Of a stretch of DNA of 64,000 nt, positions 56,407-64,000 are shown piece after piece (within the stretch, counting starts at the first letter, position 1; the number at the start of each line of letters is the position of its first letter). Source of the stretch: Spirometra erinaceieuropaei (lineage: Eukaryota > Platyhelminthes > Cestoda > Diphyllobothriidea > Diphyllobothriidae); NCBI GenBank assembly GCA_902702965.1, contig CACRXP010000313.1, forward strand, positions 14,704-78,703. Direction: 5' to 3'. Made by a program: the position numbers and the translations under genes. The notes under the pieces were generated by a model, which worked only from the letters and a program-made list of their open reading frames with translations, was not told the origin of the DNA and did no database searches.

Positions 56407-57217
56407 TTAGTCGCGGGAAGGAGTTGCCTGAAATTTGTGGGTGATACCGACCAACCTACCGTTTTCTATTCCGCTTGCAATATTTGACGGTTGACAGTAC
56501 GAATCTGCAGGAAGTGGTGAGAACTGCTCACAACTTCGTTTTTTTGGAATGACAGGTGTCGCTTGAGGAGTCAGAAGATGATTATGTGTCAGATTGAAAG
56601 TCACGAGACGAAGACCATTGCCCTCGTACAGAAAATTTATCCTAGAAGGGCAGTTCATCATCTTAGACCTGTAAATTTGTGAAAGGCGCAGATTTGCAGT
56701 TACTTTCGGCAGATGCCTTGAGTGGCACGACTTCTGAATGTACCAGCATGTTTGCACTCGTAAAGGAGGCGCTTGTACACACATCGACGACTGCCCTCGT
56801 CTTCGGGTGGGAGTTTTGTAGTGTGGCGACGTATATAGCTCGCTCCGGTTTTCTGAAAAATGTAATATGTTGCGCAAAAAAGCCAACCGTCGAAAGTAAG
56901 CCCATACTCTTCTGAAGTTCATCGTAGGAATGGAATTCGCGACCCTCGAAGAGGTTACGGAAGACAGCTAAGAACTCCGGGTCAGGCTCACGACTTTTGA
57001 CGCCATCTAAGGAATAAGAAGTTAGGGTAGGTGGATTACCCCCAACGAACGACACCGTTGGGAGGAGCCTTTCTTTGGATGGATTTGTGTGGTTGTGAAT
57101 GGCATAGCAGTCCACAACTTGAAGTTCACCGTCTATCGCCTTAACTATTATGAAAGAAGGGCATGGACCACTGCAAATATCTTTCAAGCAAGTGCACGTA
57201 CTTTGGGCTTGGGCCAC
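56407..57217 (-). pseudogene. FAR1/ZSWIM-like DNA-binding domain reading frame, frameshifted
   Basis: Two overlapping minus-strand frames share one domain. The first (57217-56663, opened by a non-ATG codon) contains FLAVFRNLFEGREFHSYDEL, the F-S-EL start typical of FAR1/MULE-type and ZSWIM3-type N-terminal domains. The second (56922-56407) supplies MNCPSRINFLYEGNGLRLVT and NLTHNH, the CP-x-I ... L-V ... HNH end of the same domain. The shift falls between about 56700 and 56900. No SWIM zinc finger or transposase core follows within the frame. It could be a dead transposon-derived gene, or an exon with a sequence error. Family assignment is from motif memory, moderate. Confidence 0.55.
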
Positions 57218-57219
57218 AG

Positions 57220-58140
57220 CAGGTATATTTTATTTCCTTGTACATTAATTTATCATATTCCCTCGTGCTGCGACTAAAATACTCCATCCTGTCTATTTTG
57301 TATTTCCCACCGCATGACTATAGGTAAGTTTTACGGAATTCGGCACGTACATATTGTAAACTATGTATATATAACTTCAATTCATACACATTCTTGAAGG
57401 TCTGGTATTGGAAAGGACCCTCACATCCACCATCCACCAGCTCCGCCATGAAATGTGACCAAATAAGTTCTGGCAAACTTAGAGGTCGTTATGCGCGGGA
57501 CAAGAAGAATGAGATAAAAGTTTGAAAAAGTGCTATTTGGGTAAAGACGCATGAAAACGAGCAGTAAATGACGGCATTACTTTTTATGCTGCTACCTATC
57601 TCGTTATATTTTTTTAATTAGCGAAAACGTGAGGTAAGTGTATGCTCACATTGTATGAGTTGTGGGACACTAAAGTTGCGTACTTCTCCAGCTTTATCGG
57701 GCATCATTCCTGTCTCAAAAGTCGAGTACTCAGTATCCTCTCACACCTTTAAAATGAACGAACTGGCAAATCGTGTTTGGTTACAAGGGCAAAAAGGAAG
57801 GGCTATAATAAAACTAGAGAACTAGAGCGAACGGTCGCCTTCTTGTTGGAGTAAATCGTATCTTCCGGTAGGTGGCGAAAAAGGTTGGTATCAATGGTGA
57901 TCCCATCATCTGGAGAATAGGCACTCGAAGAAGCCAAGCCTGGACTGGCCATGCAATGTTGGTGTCCAGAACGGTTCACTTTTTACATTCCGTCAAATAG
58001 TCGGCTGAACATCCCGAGATGTTGGCACATTTGGATCAGCTGACACACTGTCCACTGTACCTTTGGAACAGGACCTTCTAAATGCTAGATCAATAATTTC
58101 TACACTGCTTATTGAGCTGCTTAGATTTGCACCAAAAAGT
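57220..58140. other. No recognisable gene
   Basis: AT-rich sequence upstream (on the minus strand) of the FAR1/ZSWIM-like frame; no conserved exon recognised. Confidence 0.35.
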
Positions 58141-58145
58141 GTTAG

Positions 58146-58395
58146 CTAAAACGTCCTCCAGGGCTTACATTCTTTGAATTCTCCGACAAATTCAACCATA
58201 TGCAGTCTTTCCCATTTGGCTCTAGGCGCAGTTTTTTCTTTTATTCCCGTGACTTGTTTCTTTTCCATAACTGCACGGCATGACTGAAGTACGCACTGAC
58301 GTCCAAAATGGTGGGCCGGAGGGTGGGATCGATCCGGCAATTACCCTTTTCTCGGTCGACTGCGCTAACCGCCAGCCCGGCGGCGAGCGATATCA
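58146..58395 (-). mobile_element. tRNA-headed SINE
   Basis: Minus strand from 58395: GCCGGGCTGGCGGTTAGCGC (A-box-like TGGCGGTTAGCGCAG) ... GCCGGATCGATCCCACCCTC (B-box-like GGATCGATCCC), with a non-tRNA body after it. Distinct from R1. The length of the body is a guess; no second copy in this window. Confidence 0.55.
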
Positions 58396-58599
58396 CACAG
58401 TCTCCCTGACTGTATAGACGCAGAAAATGCAGGCCAAATTTGTGGTGAATGCCAGATTCTGGCCGTCAAGGTTAACTATAATGAGGAAGAAATTACAAAG
58501 ATGAAGGCCCAGTTGCGATGCAGACTCGACCAAGCTAACGCTACCAATATGCCTACTGGACCAGAAGTAGGGCAAAAGCCCCCAGCATAATAGCCACGC

Positions 58600-60220
58600 C
58601 AGCACCTATTGCGACAGCCCCAGAACGAATGGTTAATGAAACAGGATTCAACTCTTCGTCACTTCAAGCCTTCGCGGACACCACAATCATGGAGGCCGTT
58701 CAGTTAACTGAGAGAACGGTTCTGACAGAGTTGATGAGGCTAAAGGAATCAAAGTCACCAGGTCCCGATGAGATTCCGTCGAAGATTTTGAAGGAAATCA
58801 CCAGTGAGTCAGCTAAACCACTCTCCGTGCTCTTCCATGCATCCTTCGGGACCGGATATCTGCCACCCGGCTGGAAGTTGGCGTGGATTACGGCACTGTA
58901 CAAGGGTGGAAGTTGGGTCTCTGCCAACAAGTACAGACCTGTCAGCCTCATTTCCATTTGCTAAAAGATTATGGAGACAATAATAAAGCAACAATTAATG
59001 CAGCTCCTTGGATAAAACCATCTGCTTTCCGATTCCCAGCATAAATTCCGAAAAGGCAGATCCTGTGTGACAAACTTGCTCTGCCGTCTGGAACATTATA
59101 CTCGGACTGTTGATATAAGAGATATGGTGCATACCATCTATTTCGACTTTAAAAAGGCTTTCGACAGTGTGCTTCACCACCGCCTTCTTTACCAACTCAG
59201 CCGTACAGGAGTGCGAGGAATGCTTTTGATGTGGATTCAAAGCTTTTTACTCGGCCGCTCTCAAGTCGTCCACGTCAGTGGCCAGCAATCCGCCGAGGTT
59301 GCCGTTTGGAGGGGTGTTCCCATAGGCTTTTTTCTTGGCCCTACACTGTTCCTCGTATACTTCAGCGACTGGGCAAACGAATTGGATTGCGATATCGCAA
59401 TGTTTGCTGATTACATACAGATCTGGAGTACCATACGATGCGAAGCTGAGGAGGCGCGACTGCAGACAAATCGTGACCATCTCGAGCAATGGTCAAAAGA
59501 CTGGCTTCCACCGTTCCTAAGCGTCGGCGGAACCAGTAATCCTAACCGCACGGTCTACCATCTGAATGTCAAACCACTGCAAGAAGTCGACACCCAAAAG
59601 AACTTGGATATATGGATCACAACCTCCCTTAAGCCTTTGCTTGATGCTCATAGGCAGCCAAGTCGGCTATGTCCATTCTGTACCTCGTCAAACGGGCGTT
59701 CTCCTTCTTTGATGACGTCTGATTCTCTAGGGTCTTTCGAACTTTTGTGCGGCCGCATCTGGAGTTTACTATCCAAGCGCGGAGATCCTGGACCGCTAAA
59801 GACCTCGGCATACTCGAAAGAGTTCGACGACGAACAATGAAACTTGTATCTGGGCAGTGGTCACTATCCAACGAAAGACGACTAGCTAATCTTGACCTCT
59901 TTCGTTTGAGTTACAGACAGCTGCGTGTGAACCTGATACAAGCTTTCCGCATCGTGCGCAATCAGGGCTGCTGCCTCGCATTTGGAGACTTCTTCTAGTC
60001 AGCGACTACGACTTACCTGAGAGGCCATCCACTCAAACTACGTGTGACTGGTGCCCGGCTAGGCATACGAAATTTCTCCTTCTCCAACAGAGTGGTTGCA
60101 GCTTGGAATTACTTGCCTGAGGTTGTTGTTATGTTGGGATCCGTTGGCACTTTTAAACAGAGGCTAGATCAACATTGGATCGCGCACCACAATAACGCCA
60201 GGCTACCGCCTCCTTCATAG
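58600..60220 (+). pseudogene. CR1/Jockey-type LINE reverse transcriptase, 5'-truncated and broken
   Basis: RT frame from 58629: LKESKSPGPDEIPSKILKEI (58740-58799), PPGWKLAWITALYKGG and NKYRPVSLIS (58864-58958). Two in-frame stops (58962, 59011) precede FRKGRS-VTNLL (59046) and YFDFKKAFDSVLHHRLL (motif A, 59144-59194). Then GVPIGFFLGPTLFLVYFSDW (motif B', normally G-PQGSVLGP). The catalytic motif reads FADYIQIW (59404-59427) instead of FADD. A frameshift near 59750 leads to RPHLEF and the LINE C-terminal region, a stop at 59996, then TYLRGHPLKLR, NRVVAAWNYLPEVVV and FKQRLDQHW ending at 60220. The altered catalytic Asp, stops and frameshift make it inactive. No 5' endonuclease domain. Confidence 0.88.
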
Positions 60221-60224
60221 TCAA

Positions 60225-61940
60225 CACTGACAATTTAGTGTTATGACGATGCTACTGACAATGTGCAAGTAACATATGCTTATGTAATTTATTAATTCTG
60301 AACCACGTCGCACACCGCTGCTAACATTCACCACGGTGCCTGCAGACTAAAAAAGTACTTCTTTACTGTATCTTAGGTGTGCTTCAACTGTCTGATGCAT
60401 TTACTGAACAAACTGAGTTCATTTGCCTTTAAATGACGTTAACGCATGAAATTCTGTGTTCATCTGTACAGATTTTGCTATTTCCCTTATATTTCTCTCA
60501 TTTTACCTCCTTTTCATTTTCATGTCTCCAATAGAGATTTCACAGGTACATGCCTAATTGCCCTGAAATACACTGATACTGATAGATCCATCGGAATTTA
60601 CCTCGAATTCAAACCCTTGGTCGTGGCACTTTCTTCACTAGCTACGTGTTTTTTCGTCAGATGCGCTTAAATGTCTTACGGGACGTTAGGAGTAACTGGG
60701 ATGTTTTGATGGTAACAACACAATACAATAGAACTGTTGTCGTTTTTTGAAGAGGCCCTAATGGCAAATCTCCGTGGTCACCGATACAAAATAAAGATAA
60801 ATTACGCTAAGCACGAAGCCTGGGCCAACTTTCACTCTCACAGAGTTATTGAAAAGTGAAACTAACTAACTAAATCGTTTGTTCTGGCGGAAGGTGTCAG
60901 AAATTCAAACGATGACTTGATAACTTTATTAATTTATGGCCCTATATTTATTTACCTGGGGATTATAATATTCCCTATAGCTACGTAAAAGTGTGTCCGT
61001 TTTTCAACGTTTGTCTGCAAGTAGGGTTTTCAAAGGCTCTGCCTATCTCTCTCATATATACTAAATTACACTGAATAGAGCTTAAGGTGGGCTAACTCCT
61101 GTGAAATTATTATCTACGGCAGCAACTTTATGAGCGGCAACGCTAGGGTCGTCTTGCACACAAATCCGGCTTATTAGGTCAGATGTCTCGCTGCTTTCAT
61201 CCCACTGTCACTCGTACATGCGCCTCTACGAACTGGATCATTTCTCTAGCTTCGTGATGCTCTTTCTAAGATATTCTTTCGAACTGTTCGTGTTCTACAC
61301 GTTGCTCATTTGATTACTATGCTCATCTCTTTTGAACCATCATTAAGCACCTTTACATTCACGAAACCACTTTTCGTTTTTCGCCTTCGTGTTGAATGTA
61401 GGTACATCCGACGCAACGTTCATCCGCATATCCCGTGGCTTTTGTTGAAATTATGCCTTAGGTTAATTTTATGGCCTTCAACCGCACGCATGAAGATGGC
61501 GACACACTTCCCATTGTGTATATCGTCTCGGCAGCTTTTGCATCAAATGAATTGTCATTCCGGTCGTACTACCAGCGTGAAGCTTCCGAGAGTTCGCAAA
61601 TTTTTGTAAAGGGCGTGGATATGTATTCACCTATAAACTTACGAATATACAAGATCGTTTATGATGAAGTATGGCGTATCACCGACAGTAACTCACATCC
61701 GATCCACGCCTGATGATATATTTACACTTTGCAGAATCACGGGTATGAATGGGAAGTTCACAGGTCCCTAATTAAAGTGACTATCGGTGACGCATCAATA
61801 TATAGAACTTGTTGGGGACGGCCATCATGGGCTGTCTAGCGTCATTGCTCAAGGCCTCTCTGCCTCAAGGCCCTGCACCCCTTGCAGTGAGCCGTTCCAG
61901 TCGCGCTGACCTGAAACCACTCGACCGACTTCAGCTCGCA
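60225..61940. other. No recognisable gene
   Basis: AT-rich with short frames. GGTGGGCTAACTC at 61087 is only the tip motif of the foldback family, too short to call an element. Confidence 0.4.
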
Positions 61941-62039
61941 CATACCGGCGTCCACAAAGTTCCAGCTGCCCATTCGGCTACCTGGACTCACCCACCCCAC
62001 TTCTATCAACGGCGTTGGCCACTGGGAGACCATCGTTAG

Positions 62040-62535
62040 TCAAACGCAGCACACACCGATTGGAGACCCTTTGAGCTTGGCCCTTGAGCCTATAAAAGTG
62101 GGCGTCACCACAGTCCCAAAGATTCTCACGCATGACTAGACGCAGTCAACACTAGCCCTGGCTTCGAGTCGGCGCGTCTGGAACGACTCACCGCAATGAG
62201 TGGATGGTCTTAAGGCGGCAATTCCTTGAATAATGACGCCAGACTTGCCGTGATGGCTGCCCCGACATTGGTTACCTCGGTGTGAGTCGAACATGCAGCC
62301 TTCTGAGCTGGAGTCGGAAGCGCTGCCGGTGTGCCACGGAGTTGCAGGCGCCCATGCAGCTCCTACCACAGGTAACCAGCATTATAGGCAATTGGTACAC
62401 CACCCCTCGACAAATGCAGCACATACCGATTGCAGACCACTTGAGCTTGGCCCATGAGCTTACAAAGGCGGCGGTCATCCCTTTCCCAAGGACTTTCAGG
62501 CATGACTGGACGCGGTCAACACGAGTCCTGGCTGT
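62040..62535 (+). repeat. ~370-bp spaced duplication
   Basis: About 120 bp at 62043-62160 (CGCAGCACACACCGATTGGA, GAGCTTGGCCC, CGTCACCACAGTCCCAAAGA, GCATGACTAGACGC) recur at 62413-62530, offset 370 bp, diverged. The first copy has a TATA-like CCTATAAAAGTGGG. Frames crossing it are not conserved. Confidence 0.7.
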
Positions 62536-62559
62536 CGCCTGAGAGGACAGTCCAGAGTT

Positions 62560-63455
62560 CTGCATGCATTAAACTCCTCATTCTGGTGACTTTGCATCTT
62601 CTCCTACTAATGGGACTAAGACTGATGATTAGTGCGCTCTGAGAACACACAATTATCGCCTAGTCACAACAAACCCAATGGACGCCAGTGTTATCATCTG
62701 TCCAATTTCACTTAAAGCCTGACCATTAAAACAGATTTAGAAACGGTCCAACGACTCCCAGTGCTCTGGAAGACTGCAAACTTCAAGTATCCCAACCTTC
62801 TCTTGGATTAAGAAGTGCTTTATGAATTTCACTCCGTTATTGTGTTAATTAAGCTGTCAGACAAATTGTCTTGAGCTCAGTTTCCATTTGTACGTCGTCA
62901 AGAACGCTGTGTAGACGTTAATCCCGTGTTGGCGGTTCCAGTGCCTACGTTGCCGACAATGGCAGTGATGCGGTATCCAATGTGAAAATAGTCTCGATTG
63001 AAGCGCAGAGTAATAACGCCGCACAAGCATACAACGTCTTCTCATTTGTTTTTCCAGGCCCGGGGTTGGGGGGGCACCCCTTGAGATACCCATGTTAGCC
63101 CTCTTCCGACATTAGGCTGTCTTCCACCATCCTCCGAAGGAAAAAGCGGACCAACGGCGTGTGTCTCAACGGTTTGCTCTGTAAGTGATAAACCCATTAG
63201 GTGGGCACATTGAGTTGGCTATCTGGGAAACGAAGATAGCAGTATCCCAACCGTTCCAAACTAGCATATAAGAACAAAGTCGTCAGCAGGTAAAAATGCA
63301 GGTGCTAGTTCTTTGTCTCATTCACATATGTGCCAAATTCTTTTAAAGCGTATTGTAACTGATTAAAACAAAACGGACTTAAATGTCACCACAATACCCT
63401 CCTCTTAGGAGAACGGAATTCAAAAAAATTATTGTTAATAGAAGGAAAAGGTCGG
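62560..63455. other. No gene recognised; may contain a 3' LTR of the adjacent Gypsy element
   Basis: Non-coding 3' flank of the Gypsy pol relic (minus strand). Without the other LTR, which would lie outside the window, I cannot define one. Confidence 0.3.
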
Positions 63456-63459
63456 AGTG

Positions 63460-64000
63460 TTATGCATATTGTACAAGTTGGTAACGGTCGGGAAACCGGA
63501 CTTGACGGCCGCTGTGCGTAAGAGGAGGAGTCTGTGGGATGCTGAAAGACGCAGGGTTATTGGACGTAAAAGGAGTCTGGGAAATAGCAAGTGGCAATGT
63601 GCCGAGTAGAGGCTGTTCGGTGGGCGAAGTTGAAAGAGGCTCTTTATAAGCCGCCTTCAAGCGATCGCCTGAGCCCACGCCGGTGAGGCCTCTAAGGTCA
63701 ATTATAAAATGCTTTTCCGTGCGAGATAGTACACGAAATAGCCGTCGTAGGACTGTTGTAGTGACCGAAGAACGCCATCTATGCGGAAATATACAAAAGA
63801 ACATGTTATTACGTTCGGGTCGATGTACGACTTACTTGTTGGAGCACGTGGAGGAGTGGCTAGAAGATGAGTCATGCTTGGCGCAATCTTTGCACATAAT
63901 CGGTGGGATCCAAGTCGGCTGAGCTTTGAGAGTACCCGGAAAAATCCCCGGGAATCCGTAAGGTATTTCCACAGACAACTTCGGCCGCGGAACACTGCAA
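63460..64000 (-). pseudogene. Ty3/Gypsy-type integrase C-terminal region, frameshifted, cut by window edge
   Basis: Minus strand, in order: CSAAEVVCGNTLRIPGDF (from about 63995; Gypsy consensus S-AELVYGTTLRLPGEF), DPTDYVQRLRQ (about 63905), then, in another frame, VYFRIDGVLRSLQQSYDG (about 63800-63750; consensus FVR-DGVRRPLQ-PYDGPF) and, in a third, FRVLSRTEKHFIIDLRG (about 63745-63695), DRLKAAYKEP and SGRQVRFPDRY to the stop at 63460. This is the end of Gypsy-type pol. At least two frameshifts and internal stops make it inactive. RT, RNase H and the integrase core would be beyond position 64000. Confidence 0.85.

Noticed and set aside
61083..61110. Foldback element start
   Set aside because: Only about 13 bp of tip similarity without any arm.
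1..64000. CRISPR array, rRNA or bacterial operon
   Set aside because: No regularly spaced short direct repeats, rRNA signature or tightly packed long coding frames were seen; composition and elements are those of an animal genome.

Overview
The window is gene-poor, repeat-dense DNA from an animal, most likely a flatworm (platyhelminth). This is inferred from the combination of Penelope-like retroelements (PLEs) with a GIY-YIG nuclease, a ~310-bp tRNA-headed repeat with a hammerhead-like core (the architecture of the schistosome Sm-alpha repeat), CR1/Jockey-type and Ty3/Gypsy-type retroelement fragments, a mariner relic and TTAGGG-like degenerate arrays. Nothing looks bacterial. I found no intact host gene and no rRNA, true tRNA gene or CRISPR array.

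Layout. 1-8 kb: a decayed PLE (1080-1795) and three foldback (long-TIR) elements of a ~990-bp family. 8-14 kb: two short-TIR elements carrying degenerate TTAGGG repeats (9199-9464, 10603-11109; a third lies at 20698-21000), one of them invaded by the 310-bp repeat, then a second decayed PLE (12405-13680). 14-19 kb: a second hammerhead-like repeat family (R2), a foldback relic and a duplicated ~0.6-kb module. 19-24 kb: a mariner transposase relic, a perfect 26-bp TIR element and two 310-bp repeats (R1). 24.5-29.3 kb: a foldback element split by a young PLE made of two copies in head-to-head inverted orientation with a 12-bp target duplication. 29.8-49.5 kb: seven more foldback elements, a segmental duplication, R1 and R2 copies and a PLE 3' fragment. 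50-53.7 kb: two R1 composites, one inserted into a ~390-bp tandem array. 56-64 kb: a frameshifted FAR1/ZSWIM-like reading frame, a tRNA-headed SINE, a CR1/Jockey-type LINE relic, and the 3' end of a Gypsy-type pol cut by the window edge.

How the parts relate. Three unrelated sequence families (the PLE 3' end, R1 and R2) each carry a short motif that folds on paper as a hammerhead ribozyme. R1 copies are flanked by 9-12-bp target duplications, like the PLE, and several R1 insertions join an inverted piece to a forward piece as the PLE does. The simplest reading is that R1, and perhaps R2, are retrozyme/Sm-alpha-like non-autonomous elements mobilised by PLE-type reverse transcriptase. This is inference. 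The motifs, the target duplications and one filled/empty site comparison are visible in the sequence. The DNA transposon layer (foldback elements with TA target sites, mariner relic, short-TIR elements) is older and nested with the retroelement layer.
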